Shown: positions 25,366 to 35,264, counted from the first letter of the stretch. The stretch: DNA of 64,000 nt from Bacteroidaceae bacterium HV4-6-C5C (GCA_007896885.1 VOIU01000006.1:1-64000); one strand, 5' to 3'. Notes: a model not told the origin generated them from the letters alone. A program made the numbers and translations.

Positions 25366-27192
25366 TTAGACGCTGTTTAGATATTCCCAAATAATTTTTG
25401 CTTTGGCTTCTCCTATTATGGCAGACAAATCTTCTTGAGGTGTTTCTTTTATTCGTTTTACGCTTTTAAATTGTTTCAATAAAGCCGTCTTCGTTTTCTC
25501 TCCAATGCCTTTTACTTCGTCCAACACTGATTTTACCTGGCGTTTACTCCTTTTATCACGATGAAAGTTTATAGCAAATCGGTGTACTTCATCTTGTATC
25601 TGCGTCATTAATTGGAATAAAGGTGTATTTTGTTTTAAGCCGATTATTTGCGGAGGGAAGCCATAGATTAATTCAGAAGTTCTGTGTTTTCCGTCTTTTG
25701 CGAGACCTGCAATGGCAATGTTTAGCCCTAGTTCATTTAAGACCTCTTTTACGGCACTCATTTGCCCTTTCCCTCCATCAGTAATGATGAGGTCTGGTAG
25801 GGCGGAGCTTTCTTCTATAGCGCGTTCGTAACGACGCTTTACGACCTCTTTCATTGAGGCATAATCATCAGGCCCTTCTACGGTCTTTATATTATATTTT
25901 CTATAGTCTTTCTTATAAGGTTTGGCTTTTTTAAATACAATACATGCTGCGACGGCATCTGAACCTTGTATATTTGAGTTGTCAAAGCATTCTATTTGCA
26001 TGGGCAAGCGGTCAAGATGTAGTTCGGTTTGAATCTCTTTCATGAGTCTTACACTCTGTTGCTCAGGATTCAGTTTTTCAGCTTGCTTTAATCGATCTGC
26101 TTTGTATTGCTTTACGTTAAGAATTGAGAGATCGAGTAGCTTCTTCTTATCGCCTCGCTGTGGAATGGTAAAGGTTACTTCTTTTAGTTCCATGTCAAGG
26201 TTAAAGGGGACAATTATCTCGTGTGAAAGGCTCTTATACCTTTCCCGCATTTCAACTATACCGAGTGAAAGCAGTTCTTCCTTAGATTCATTTAGACGCT
26301 TTTTGTATTCAAAGGTGAAAGCTTGGTTAATTGCCCCGTTTGTAATATGGAGGTAATTGATAAATGCAGATTTCCCATCAGAATCTTCTTCAATTGAAAA
26401 TACATCGATATTATGTAGTATATTGCTTACGACTTCTGATTTAGCCCTATAATTTTCGATTAGCAAAAATTTCTCTTTAATGCTTTGCGCCTCCTCAAAC
26501 TTCATTTCTGAAGAGAGCTCTTGCATCTTCTGATACAGTGCTTTTTGAATATCTTGGGTATTTCCCTTTAAAATCTCTTTAATTTCAGTGATATTTTTAT
26601 TATATTCTTCCAGTGATTGCTTTCCTACACATGGTCCAGCGCAATTTTTTATATGATATTCCAGACATACATTATATTTTCCTGAGCGAATATTCTCAAG
26701 AGATAGATTTAAATTGCACGTGCGAAGCGGATATAGGTGCTTTATCAAATCAAGTAGCCCATTCATTGAGGGGATGTGGCTGTATGGTCCATAATATGAA
26801 GAACCGTTCCGTATTATTCTGCGAGTTTTAAAAACACGTGGAAAATATTCATTTTGAACGCATATTGAAGGATAGGTCTTATCGTCTTTTAGAAGTACGT
26901 TATATCGTGGCTTATATTTCTTTATTAGATTATTTTCCAGTAATAATGCATCTTCTTCTGTATTAACAACTATATATCGAATATCAGCTATCTTACTTAC
27001 CAGCACTCTTGTTTTGCCGGGTTCATGTTCCTTATTAAAATAAGAAGATACTCTTCTTTTGAGATTTTTTGCTTTCCCTACATAGATGATGTGCCCCTCA
27101 GTATTTAGATATTGATAAATGCCAGGGTTTTCGGGGAGGTTGAGGACAATCCCTTTTAAGTATTCACTTATTTTTAATTCGGAGTTCTCCAT
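25366..27192 (-). CDS. uvrC: Excinuclease ABC subunit C
   Basis: The 608-residue product has the N-terminal GIY-YIG nuclease domain (PENPGIYQYLNTEGHIIYVG, then KNLKRRVSSYF, about residues 16-95), a UVR-type helical segment (about 205-245), the RNase H-like second nuclease domain (ECFDNSNIQGSDAVAACIVF near residue 400; DLIITDGGKGQMS near residue 464) and a C-terminal HhH region (VKGIGEKTKTALLKQF). UvrC makes both incisions in nucleotide excision repair. It follows apt by about 130 bases that hold a hairpin. Confidence 0.97.
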   Translation of the reverse strand: MENSELKISEYLKGIVLNLPENPGIYQYLNTEGHIIYVGKAKNLKRRVSSYFNKEHEPGKTRVLVSKIADIRYIVVNTEEDALLLENNLIKKYKPRYNVLLKDDKTYPSICVQNEYFPRVFKTRRIIRNGSSYYGPYSHIPSMNGLLDLIKHLYPLRTCNLNLSLENIRSGKYNVCLEYHIKNCAGPCVGKQSLEEYNKNITEIKEILKGNTQDIQKALYQKMQELSSEMKFEEAQSIKEKFLLIENYRAKSEVVSNILHNIDVFSIEEDSDGKSAFINYLHITNGAINQAFTFEYKKRLNESKEELLSLGIVEMRERYKSLSHEIIVPFNLDMELKEVTFTIPQRGDKKKLLDLSILNVKQYKADRLKQAEKLNPEQQSVRLMKEIQTELHLDRLPMQIECFDNSNIQGSDAVAACIVFKKAKPYKKDYRKYNIKTVEGPDDYASMKEVVKRRYERAIEESSALPDLIITDGGKGQMSAVKEVLNELGLNIAIAGLAKDGKHRTSELIYGFPPQIIGLKQNTPLFQLMTQIQDEVHRFAINFHRDKRSKRQVKSVLDEVKGIGEKTKTALLKQFKSVKRIKETPQEDLSAIIGEAKAKIIWEYLNSV

Positions 27193-27278
27193 CTCAAATC
27201 GGAATAGCTGTTATAGATCGTTAGCTATAGTTTATCTGCGTTGAATATAGCTATTTTATAGTTGAGGTATACAAAGTT

Positions 27279-27316
27279 GGAAGGATATTTGTAATTTCTA
27301 CGATAAATATCCTTCC
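27279..27316 (-). promoter_or_regulatory. Hairpin between apt and uvrC
   Basis: GGAAGGATATTT (27279-27290) pairs perfectly with AAATATCCTTCC (27305-27316). On the transcribed minus strand no U-run follows, so it may be an mRNA stabiliser or a partial terminator after apt rather than a full stop. Confidence 0.6.
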
Positions 27317-27323
27317 ACTATGG

Positions 27324-27848
27324 TTATAATGATAGTACAGATTGGACTTCCGTGTCTTTTTCAAATGAATCAATTCCATGGAGATCTTTTAATTCCAGTA
27401 TGAAATTAACATATATCTTCCGAGGCGAAAGTCTTTTGACTAGATTGCAGGCGGCTTTCATTGTTCCTCCTGTTGCTAGTAAATCATCGTGTATAAGTAC
27501 GACGTCATTTTCTTCAAGAGCGTCTTTATGTATCTGGATAATATCTTTTCCATATTCTTTATCATAACTCTCTTCGTAAGTTTCTGCCGGTAGTTTTCCT
27601 GGCTTTCTGATAGGGACGAATCCTGCACCTAATCTTGTTGCCAATATTGGGCCCATAATAAATCCCCGGGACTCTATTCCAACAACTTTCGTGATGCCTT
27701 TATCTTTATACATTTCGTAGAGTTCGTCTGCCAATGCTTGGAGTGTCTGCGAATCTTTAAATAAGGTGGTTACATCGTAGAAAAGAATCCCTTTTATCGG
27801 AAAATCCGGTATTTTCCTGATGCTTTCTACCAATCTTTCTTTGCTCAT
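27324..27848 (-). CDS. apt: Adenine phosphoribosyltransferase
   Basis: The 174-residue product has the phosphoribosyl diphosphate motif VVLIHDDLLATGGTMKAACN near residue 116 and the adenine-side segment GIESRGFIMGPILATRLGAG near residue 58. It turns adenine plus PRPP into AMP in the cytoplasm. It lies 58 bases after mnmG on the same strand. The product could salvage bases released by the nucleoside hydrolases, although that is a general cell function and the loci are far apart. Confidence 0.96.
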   Translation of the reverse strand: MSKERLVESIRKIPDFPIKGILFYDVTTLFKDSQTLQALADELYEMYKDKGITKVVGIESRGFIMGPILATRLGAGFVPIRKPGKLPAETYEESYDKEYGKDIIQIHKDALEENDVVLIHDDLLATGGTMKAACNLVKRLSPRKIYVNFILELKDLHGIDSFEKDTEVQSVLSL

Positions 27849-27906
27849 AATCAGTATTTAAAATAGTTTTTGATAAAACTTTAGTTTCACGTGGAACGCT
27901 TCCCTC

Positions 27907-29781
27907 TTAGCGCCCTGAAAGCACTAATAGGACGTTGATGTCGCTGGGAGATATACCCGGTATTCGACTGGCTTGCGCTATCGTTTCAGGATCTATCTTT
28001 GCTAATTTTTGCCTTGCTTCTGTCGATAAAGACTGTATGGTGTTATAATCAAATTTTCCTTTAATTTTAATATTCTCTAGTCTAGACAGTTTATCTGCAA
28101 TCATACGTTCTCGTTTAATGTATCCCTCATACTTTATGAGTATTTCTGCAGCTTCTTTAATTTCATCCTTTCTATCGTTGATCTTCTCTAATTCACTGCT
28201 GAAATCAGGAATTTCCTTTGCCATGTCTTCCATCGAAATTTGAGGGCGATTTATTAAATCGATTAATTTGCATCCATGGCGTAGGGGAGTACTTCCGATT
28301 CGTTCGAGTGCAGGATTTATTATATCCGATTTTATCGAGTAATTTCGGGTAAAATCTATAATTCGGTCTATCTCCTCTTTTTTCTCTATTAATAAGTCAT
28401 ATCGCTCTTTTTTCGCAAGTCCGAGCTCCCATGACTTTTTTGTAAGCCGCATGTCTGCATCATCCATTCTAAGGAGTATGCGGTATTCTGCGCGAGAGGT
28501 GAACATTCTATAAGGTTCATCAACTCCTTTGGTTACGAGATCATCGATTAATACGCCGATATATGCTTCATCTCTAGCTAAAATAAATTCGCTTCCACCG
28601 TGGCAGTTTATATGTGCATTGATTCCTGCTATGATTCCTTGTCCTCCTGCTTCCTCATAACCAGTTGTCCCATTTACCTGTCCTGCAAAGAACAGGTTCT
28701 TTATAATTTTCGATTCCAGCGTGTGTTTTAATTGTGTCGGATCAAAATAATCGTATTCAATGGCATACCCCGGGCGGTATATTATGATATCTCTGAATGC
28801 CGGTATCTTTTTTAGTGCAGCAATTTGTATGTCCAAAGGTAATGATGATGAAAATCCATTTAAATATAACTCATGGGTTGTTTCACCTTCTGGCTCTAAA
28901 AACAATTGATGCTGATTTTTATCTGCAAAAGTTACGATCTTTGTTTCTATACTTGGGCAATAACGAGGCCCTATACTTTGTATTTGCCCGTTGAATAGGG
29001 GAGAATCCGGTAATCCTTTGCGTAGGATGTCATGAACTTCCTCATTTGTGTAGCAAGTCCAACATGGCAATTGTTTGAGATGGTGCACATCTGTCTTCAT
29101 GAAAGAGAACTTATGAAAATCATTCTCTCCATCTTGTATATCCATGTCTTCGAAATGTACACTCTTCTTGTCTATTCTTACAGGAGTTCCGGTTTTCATT
29201 CTCCCTACATTAACCCCATGCTTCACGATGGATTCAGTCAAAAAGTAAGATGCAGGCTCCGCCATTCTTCCTCCGGGAAGTTTCGTTCTTCCAATATGCA
29301 TAAGTCCGTTCAGGAACGTTCCGGCTGTAATCACTATGCATTTAGCTTTGAATGTAACATCAAGGAGTGTTTTCAGTCCTACTACTTCTTCATTCTCAAC
29401 GATGAGCTCCCGTACGGTGTCTTGCCAAATATCCAGATTGGGTATGCTATCTAAAATTTCTCTCCAAGCCCATATAAATTTATTCCGATCGCATTGGGCA
29501 CGTGGACTCCACATTGCCGGACCTTTCGAGCGGTTCAGTATTCTGAATTGTATGGCCGTTTCGTCTGTGACTAATCCCATATAGCCTCCTAATGCATCTA
29601 TTTCACGAACGATTTGACCTTTGGCAATTCCTCCTATAGCAGGGTTGCAACTCATTTGTGCAACTTTATTCATATCCATTGTTATTAGGCACGTTTTAGA
29701 GCCTAAATTGGCTGCAGCCGCAGCTGCTTCGCAGCCGGCGTGACCTCCACCTATTACAATAACGTCATATCTAAATTCCAT
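27907..29781 (-). CDS. mnmG: tRNA uridine-5-carboxymethylaminomethyl modification enzyme MnmG
   Basis: The 624-residue product starts with the FAD-binding Rossmann motif VIVIGGGHAGCEAAAAAANL near residue 8, has SCNPAIGGIAKGQIVREIDA near residue 44, LFFAGQVNGTTGYEEAGGQG near residue 363 and the C-terminal helical GidA domain. MnmG with MnmE modifies the wobble uridine of several tRNAs. Order mnmG, apt, uvrC then dtd, MazG-like, deoC on the same strand looks like a conserved Bacteroides block. Confidence 0.97.
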   Translation of the reverse strand: MEFRYDVIVIGGGHAGCEAAAAAANLGSKTCLITMDMNKVAQMSCNPAIGGIAKGQIVREIDALGGYMGLVTDETAIQFRILNRSKGPAMWSPRAQCDRNKFIWAWREILDSIPNLDIWQDTVRELIVENEEVVGLKTLLDVTFKAKCIVITAGTFLNGLMHIGRTKLPGGRMAEPASYFLTESIVKHGVNVGRMKTGTPVRIDKKSVHFEDMDIQDGENDFHKFSFMKTDVHHLKQLPCWTCYTNEEVHDILRKGLPDSPLFNGQIQSIGPRYCPSIETKIVTFADKNQHQLFLEPEGETTHELYLNGFSSSLPLDIQIAALKKIPAFRDIIIYRPGYAIEYDYFDPTQLKHTLESKIIKNLFFAGQVNGTTGYEEAGGQGIIAGINAHINCHGGSEFILARDEAYIGVLIDDLVTKGVDEPYRMFTSRAEYRILLRMDDADMRLTKKSWELGLAKKERYDLLIEKKEEIDRIIDFTRNYSIKSDIINPALERIGSTPLRHGCKLIDLINRPQISMEDMAKEIPDFSSELEKINDRKDEIKEAAEILIKYEGYIKRERMIADKLSRLENIKIKGKFDYNTIQSLSTEARQKLAKIDPETIAQASRIPGISPSDINVLLVLSGR

Positions 29782-29805
29782 TTATTCAATGCTTTTAAAA
29801 CGCTA

Positions 29806-29813
29806 CAAAGTTA
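29806..29813 (-). promoter_or_regulatory. Promoter -7 box of mnmG
   Basis: TAACTTTG on the minus strand fits TAnnTTTG and lies 24 bases upstream of the mnmG start. Confidence 0.55.
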
Positions 29814-30160
29814 CTAAAAAACAGTGTTGCTTTTTCATAAATTATTTTCTTGGGGACGAATAGCTCTTTTTATATTATTGGGATGAGACCTTTTTCTTTC
29901 ATACAAAAAGCTTTTTTATTCCGATGAATGCTTCGTTTTGCGACTTTGGTAAGATATGTTTTTATCATTTCTTTTTCTTCCGCTTTTTTGTCTGAGTTCA
30001 GTTTTTTGCGAAAATTATGATGGAGTGCAATAAAATATTCTTTATTGTCATAAATTGGATATAAAATGAATAAATATATCAAAAAGATAATTTATATCAT
30101 TATATATTGTCAAATAGAAATAAAAAAGCCTGTTTGTGTTTTCAATGTGTGAAATATTAA

Positions 30161-30168
30161 TATCTTTG
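30161..30168 (+). promoter_or_regulatory. Promoter -7 box of the first PUL susC
   Basis: TATCTTTG fits TAnnTTTG. The nearest TTTG (30133-30136) is 24 bases upstream, longer than the usual 19-21, so activator help is plausible. The leader to the ATG at 30221 would be about 46 bases. Confidence 0.6.
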
Positions 30169-30220
30169 CCCACACAACTATTAAAATGTGTATGTATTAG
30201 TTAATTTTAAGAGATTGCTT

Positions 30221-33200
30221 ATGAAGAAAAGAATTTATTTGAGCTTCCTCTATCTTTTGATTGGAGTGGGGCTTATGGCTCAAACATCGAAGATTTCGGG
30301 GATTGTGTATGATGCCAGCGACAAAGAGCCTGTAGTGGGGGCTTCGGTTTTGGTGAAAGGTACTACACTTGGTGCGGTAACTGATATTGATGGAAAATTT
30401 ACGATCGTGAATGTACCTGCTGCGGCAAAGCAGTTACGTGTATCTTTTATTGGGATGAAAACGGTAGAAGTTCCGATTAAATCGGATAATAAGATTATCC
30501 TCGAAGCTGACTCAAAAGTCTTGGATGAAGTAATGGTCGTTGCTTATGGTACGGCTAAGAAAAGTAGCTACGCCGGTTCTGCTTCATTGGTTAAATCAGA
30601 TGCAATTAAAGACCTGCCGAATACTAGTTTTGAAAATGCATTGAATGGTAAAGTTGCTGGTCTGCAAATAACTAATTCTTCCGGACAAGCAGGCTCTACA
30701 CCAAGTATACGTATCAGAGGAAACGGTTCTATGAATGCATCAAGTGAACCTCTTTATGTAGTTGATGGTGTCCCTGTAGTTTCGGGAGATGTCGGGCAGA
30801 TGAGTGACTATACATACTCAACTAATAATATTATGAATTCGCTCAATCCCGAAGATATAGAATCTATTTCTGTATTAAAAGATGCCGCGGCTTCTTCGTT
30901 ATATGGTTCGCGTGCAGCTAATGGTGTTATTTTAATTACTACCAAGAAAGGAAAAGAAGAGAAGCCGGTTGTTAGTTTGAAAGCATCAATGGGATTTACA
31001 CCTTCTTGGGCGACAGACAATTATGAACCTGCAGGAATTCAGGAACAAGTGAATATGCTTTATACTGTTTTTCATGATTACCGTACTTCCGGCAATGGAG
31101 ATTCCGATGCCCAGGCTAATACTTATGCGCTATCACAGTTGAATAAAAAATTCAATAAACACGGCTATTCCTTTAGCACTTCTAGTACGGGAGCTTATGA
31201 GAATGTGGCTATTTCCGATTACGATAATTCGGGGAGGAGCGGCAAATACTTCGATTGGGAAGATGCTTATTTTCGGACTGCTGTCTATCAGACATATGAC
31301 TTGGCTGTCAGTGGTGCAACTCCTGTCACAAATTATTATACTTCATTTTCGTACACTAAAGATGAAGGAAGACTAAAAGTGAATAGCTTCGATCGTTTTT
31401 CCGGTCGTGTCAATCTTACTCAGAAAGTAGGAAAACTCTTTGAACTGGGTACAAACGTTAATATTTCACGTACCACAAAAAGTGGTTATAATGATACGCG
31501 TAGTACAGGAGATAATTACTTTCTGCAAACACGCAATCTGCTTTGGGGCTTTTATTGGCCGACAGATTACAAAACAGGAGATCCATGGACTACCCGTTAC
31601 GGAAGCTATGCCCAGAATGGTGTGTATTATGACAAGGAATGGGAGAATGAGTCGATTAATACACGTCTTTCTGCTGCAGAAACCGTAACCTTGCATTTGT
31701 TTCCAGGCTTGGATGTTCGCTCCATTTTTTCTTATGACAATACTGCAGTAAAAGATCATATCTATTATAGCGCTAATCACTATAAAGGTTCTTCCACCAA
31801 TGGCAGTGTCACTGAAATGCGTACAACTTATGAAAAGATGGTTTCATCTACTACAGCTGCTTATAATGCTACGTTCGGAGCCCATACCGTTGGTGCATTG
31901 GTTGGATTTGAAGCTGAAAAGAATAAAACGGATTTTGTTCGGGCTACTGGTGAAGGGCTTCCTACAAGTACTCTGCATACTGTATCTACAGCTGGTACAC
32001 TCTCTTCTGCAGGCTATGATTGGGGAAATGCGATGGTTTCCGTACTGTCAAAGCTCGACTATAATTATGATCAGCGTTATTATGCTTCCGCTTCATTCCG
32101 AAGAGATGGCTCTTCTCGTTTAAGTCCGGATACTCGTTGGGGAAACTTCTGGTCTGTTGCCGGTGCATGGAGAATTTCCAGTGAAGAATTCCTGAAAGAT
32201 CACCCCGTTATTAGTGATTTGCGCGTACGTGCTTCTTATGGGGTTAATGGTACATTACCCACTAGCAATTACGGCTATATTAACTTAATGTCGTATACCA
32301 GTAAATATTTGGGAAATCCGGGAGGAACTATTACTACTGTCGCAAATAAAAATCTGTCATGGGAGACAAGCTATACCTCCAATATTGGCGTTGAATTCGG
32401 GTTATTTAATCAGCGTTTGCGTGGAACGGTAGAGTATTTTAATCGTGATTCAAAAGATCTTTTACAGGATGTACCGATTTCTACGGTTACAGGTTTCTCA
32501 TCAACTCTTCAGAATATCGGGAAAATCAATAATAAGGGTATCGAGATAGAACTTAGTGGTGAAATCCTTCGCAGTGGCGGCTGGTTGTGGAATGCTTCGT
32601 TAAATGCGTCTTTTATTAAATCAAAGGTGACGAAATTATATAAAGGGGCTGACATTATCTGGTATGATCCGACGGGAGGTGATGATCGCGCACAATTCAT
32701 TTACCGCGAAGGTGAGTCTACTCTCGCTTTTTATGGCTATGAGTGGGCCGGTGTGGACAAAACAAACGGTAAAAGCGTGTATTATGTAAATGATCCGACT
32801 AATGTTAAAGCTGGTGATTTTGAATATAATGGGAAAGGCGCAACGTATGATTACAGCAAAGCCAACTATAAAGTGATTGGTGATGCCATGCCGAAAGTCA
32901 GCGGTGGATTCACTACAAATGTAGCTTACAAAGGAATTGATTTAGGTTTAAGTTTCATTTATAAGATTGGTGGGAAGCTTTATGATGGCGCTTATAAAGA
33001 TGTGGCCGATGATGGATATTACTGGGAACGTATACGAGCTAAAAGCTATTATGAGAACATGTGGACACCGACTAATACTAATGGCAGCCAACCAGCGCTT
33101 TCGGGCTTGGATTTAACTGATGCCATGCAATACAGTACCCGGCAAATGCACGATGCTAGTTTTCTTCGCTTAAAATCCTTGTCGTTAGGTTATAGCTTAC

Positions 33201-33379
33201 CCAGAACATGGACTAGCAAAGTAATGATTAATAATGCAAGAGTGTTTTTCAATGCGTCCAACCTGTTGACTTTCTCCAAATATAAGGAAGCTGATCCGGA
33301 AGTGAATCAATATGGAACCCGTGGTTGGGAAACCCCTATTGGAAAAACATTTGTATTTGGTATTGATTTGAAATTTTAA
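30221..33379 (+). CDS. SusC/RagA family TonB-dependent transporter (PUL, pair 1)
   Basis: I use the ATG at 30221 (1052 residues), which starts the signal peptide KKRIYLSFLYLLIGVGLMAQ; an upstream in-frame ATG at 30188 adds 11 unlikely residues. Features: carboxypeptidase-regulatory-like domain (about 22-100, SGIVYDASDKEPVVGASVLV), TonB-box-like DEVMVVAYG near residue 105, plug (about 112-240, with ISVLKDAAASSLYGSRAANG) and beta-barrel ending GKTFVFGIDLKF. It imports oligosaccharides from the target glycan across the outer membrane together with the SusD encoded 18 bases downstream. Confidence 0.95.
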   Translation: MKKRIYLSFLYLLIGVGLMAQTSKISGIVYDASDKEPVVGASVLVKGTTLGAVTDIDGKFTIVNVPAAAKQLRVSFIGMKTVEVPIKSDNKIILEADSKVLDEVMVVAYGTAKKSSYAGSASLVKSDAIKDLPNTSFENALNGKVAGLQITNSSGQAGSTPSIRIRGNGSMNASSEPLYVVDGVPVVSGDVGQMSDYTYSTNNIMNSLNPEDIESISVLKDAAASSLYGSRAANGVILITTKKGKEEKPVVSLKASMGFTPSWATDNYEPAGIQEQVNMLYTVFHDYRTSGNGDSDAQANTYALSQLNKKFNKHGYSFSTSSTGAYENVAISDYDNSGRSGKYFDWEDAYFRTAVYQTYDLAVSGATPVTNYYTSFSYTKDEGRLKVNSFDRFSGRVNLTQKVGKLFELGTNVNISRTTKSGYNDTRSTGDNYFLQTRNLLWGFYWPTDYKTGDPWTTRYGSYAQNGVYYDKEWENESINTRLSAAETVTLHLFPGLDVRSIFSYDNTAVKDHIYYSANHYKGSSTNGSVTEMRTTYEKMVSSTTAAYNATFGAHTVGALVGFEAEKNKTDFVRATGEGLPTSTLHTVSTAGTLSSAGYDWGNAMVSVLSKLDYNYDQRYYASASFRRDGSSRLSPDTRWGNFWSVAGAWRISSEEFLKDHPVISDLRVRASYGVNGTLPTSNYGYINLMSYTSKYLGNPGGTITTVANKNLSWETSYTSNIGVEFGLFNQRLRGTVEYFNRDSKDLLQDVPISTVTGFSSTLQNIGKINNKGIEIELSGEILRSGGWLWNASLNASFIKSKVTKLYKGADIIWYDPTGGDDRAQFIYREGESTLAFYGYEWAGVDKTNGKSVYYVNDPTNVKAGDFEYNGKGATYDYSKANYKVIGDAMPKVSGGFTTNVAYKGIDLGLSFIYKIGGKLYDGAYKDVADDGYYWERIRAKSYYENMWTPTNTNGSQPALSGLDLTDAMQYSTRQMHDASFLRLKSLSLGYSLPRTWTSKVMINNARVFFNASNLLTFSKYKEADPEVNQYGTRGWETPIGKTFVFGIDLKF

Positions 33380-33397
33380 TGAAGGAGGACATTGACA

Positions 33398-34879
33398 ATG
33401 AAACATTTTAAATATTTAATCTTGTTTGCAGCTCTTGGTCTTTTGGGATTTTCATCATGTGATGGTTTTCTTAATATGCAACCGAGCAATTCTGGAAATG
33501 CTGAAACGGCAATAGCCACTCCTGCTGATGCAAAAGTGGTTATTAATGGTATTATGCGATCAATGAGCTCGTCTAATTATTATGGACGCAATTTTATCAT
33601 GTATGGTGATGCTAAAGGAGGTGATCTGACTATCTATTCTGCAGGACGCGGTCTTGACGCCCTTTATTCGTTTAACCATACACCCACTAGCAACAGTTAT
33701 TCAGGCTTTTGGGAAACCGGGTATTATTGCATTATGCAGCTCAATAACCTATTGGAAAACATTGATCGTCTTGAATCTGCCGGTGGAACGGGCTTTTCTT
33801 TCTATAAGGGACAGGCTTTAACTTTACGGGCTCTAATTTATTTTGATATGGTTCGGTTATATGGCCTTCCTTATAATTATGACAAGTCCTCTTATGGGGT
33901 TCCTAATATCACAAAGACATTGGAAGCTGATGCACAACCGGTTCGCGCTACTGTGGAAGAGAATTATAAGCAAATACTGGCCGATCTTGCAACAGCTATG
34001 CCTTTATTGGCAGGAAATAAATCACCCCAAAACGGTTATATCGGGTACTATGCCAATATTGCAATTCAGGCACGCGTCAAGCTCTATATGGAAGATTATG
34101 ATGGAGCACTTACTGCTGCCCGGGAGATCATTGAAAAGAGCAGCTATAAGCTCTATCAGCCTTCAGAATGGGTTTCCTCATGGAGCAAACAATATGGTTC
34201 GGAATCTATATTTGAAATAGGCATTGATAAAGAATCCGATTTGGGAACTTCTTCCTTAGGTTTTTATTTGATGCGCTACGGACAAGTGAGCGGTGCGCAA
34301 GGTTGGTTTCTTGCCAGCGATTATTTCCTTGCAAGGTTGGGGCAGGACGCTTCTGATGTTCGTTGGGGAATTATGGATAATGATGAATATTGGGTTGAGA
34401 CTAAAGAAACTCGTAAGGGTGCTTGTTATAAATATCTCGGGAAAACTTCACTCTATGGCGATGGAAAGGAAACTTATACAGCCGTTAATGTTAAGGTAAT
34501 ACGTCTTTCGGAGATATATCTTATAGCCGCCGAAGCTGCTCTGCATGCCAAGACACCCGATGCAGCTCTCGCTGCAAGTTATTTAAATGAGGTGCGAAAG
34601 CGTGCGCCACAGCTGACTCCCGCTGATGCTAGCACCGTTACAGATGACATGATTCTAGATGAGCGCAGCAAGGAGCTCTTTGGAGAAGGGCAACGTTTCT
34701 TTGATATGATACGTAAGAATAAAACTATCGAATTCAACGATGATTTTCAGGGTGTACCTGTCAGCAAACGTGAGAAAACGGTAGATCGTACGTTTAATAA
34801 GATTGTCCTTCCAATCTCTCAAAATGAGATCAATGCCAATCCGGCATTAGCCGACGAACAGAACGAAGCTTATAAATAG
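33398..34879 (+). CDS. SusD/RagB family lipoprotein (PUL, pair 1)
   Basis: The ATG at 33398 gives 493 residues and is preceded by AAGGAGG, a good ribosome site; the longer frame begins at a TTG. The signal ends in the lipobox FSSC (cysteine near residue 21). Helical SusD repeats are visible (ALTLRALIYFDMVRLYGLPY near residue 137; RLSEIYLIAAEAALHAKTPD near residue 370) and the C-terminal ERSKELFGEGQRFFDMIRK block is typical. It should bind glycan at the surface and close the SusC channel. A terminator follows 32 bases downstream. Confidence 0.93.
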   Translation: MKHFKYLILFAALGLLGFSSCDGFLNMQPSNSGNAETAIATPADAKVVINGIMRSMSSSNYYGRNFIMYGDAKGGDLTIYSAGRGLDALYSFNHTPTSNSYSGFWETGYYCIMQLNNLLENIDRLESAGGTGFSFYKGQALTLRALIYFDMVRLYGLPYNYDKSSYGVPNITKTLEADAQPVRATVEENYKQILADLATAMPLLAGNKSPQNGYIGYYANIAIQARVKLYMEDYDGALTAAREIIEKSSYKLYQPSEWVSSWSKQYGSESIFEIGIDKESDLGTSSLGFYLMRYGQVSGAQGWFLASDYFLARLGQDASDVRWGIMDNDEYWVETKETRKGACYKYLGKTSLYGDGKETYTAVNVKVIRLSEIYLIAAEAALHAKTPDAALAASYLNEVRKRAPQLTPADASTVTDDMILDERSKELFGEGQRFFDMIRKNKTIEFNDDFQGVPVSKREKTVDRTFNKIVLPISQNEINANPALADEQNEAYK

Positions 34880-34910
34880 AGAAAATAAAGCTTTACGATA
34901 ACTTTACTGT

Positions 34911-34951
34911 AAGGAGAGTGACCGGAATAAATAACCGGCATTCTCCTTTTT
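34911..34951 (+). terminator. Intrinsic terminator after the first susD
   Basis: AAGGAGAGTGACCGG pairs with CCGGCATTCTCCTT (stem AAGGAGA with TCTCCTT and CCGG with CCGG, small internal loop) and is followed by a T run. It ends the susC/susD transcript. Confidence 0.8.
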
Positions 34952-35058
34952 CTTTGGGTGTTCTTACTGTCGGATAAGCAACTGCATGTTTCTTGCCTAT
35001 TGTCTGGCATAACAATTCCATAAGTCGGAAACGACAATTCCCATATAGAGTTATCCTC

Positions 35059-35098
35059 GTTTCTATATAGAGAAACTTTCGTTCCCTATATAGGAAAC
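35059..35098. repeat. Two neighbouring CTATATAG palindromes
   Basis: GTTTCTATATAGAGAAAC (35059-35076) and GTTCCCTATATAGGAAAC (35081-35098) are near-perfect palindromes of the same design, five bases apart. A third, degenerate CATATAGAG lies at 35042-35050. They resemble short interspersed palindromic repeats of Bacteroidota intergenic DNA; whether the same unit recurs in the genome cannot be judged here. Confidence 0.6.
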
Positions 35099-35159
35099 AG
35101 CCTAAAAGTATTAGAATTGTTCGCGTAACTGACTATACATGGAAATGATTATAAGCGGA

Positions 35160-35264
35160 CTATGAGGGTAGATACTTACCCTCATAGTTACCCCCATCAC
35201 TACTCACATGTCTGTATCTCCTATGAATAGGCAGATACAGGTAATTTATGAGGGTATGAGGGTA
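35160..35264 (+). promoter_or_regulatory. Hairpins with competing TATGAGGGTA repeats
   Basis: An 11-bp perfect hairpin pairs 35160-35170 with 35177-35187 (6-base loop). A second pairs 35212-35223 with 35228-35240 (TGAA loop, one bulged C). Two overlapping TATGAGGGTA copies follow at 35247-35256 and 35255-35264; they are identical to the left arm of hairpin 1, so the right arm (TACCCTCATA) could pair with either end. This allows alternative folds as in attenuators, or it may be a mobile palindromic repeat. The predicted GH2 promoter lies downstream, so an RNA role would need an earlier start. Confidence 0.55.

Larger units (their letters stand above)
29782..30220. other. Divergent spacer between mnmG and the first PUL susC
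   Basis: This 439-base gap marks the border between housekeeping genes and the polysaccharide locus. It holds the mnmG promoter at the left and the susC promoter at the right. A 70-codon lysine-rich frame on the minus strand (29870-30082) has no recognisable features and is not called. Confidence 0.55.

Noticed and set aside
29870..30082. 70-codon lysine-rich reading frame on the minus strand before the first PUL susC
   Set aside because: No signal, motif or family likeness; lies in AT-rich DNA that also holds promoters. Chance frame is more likely.
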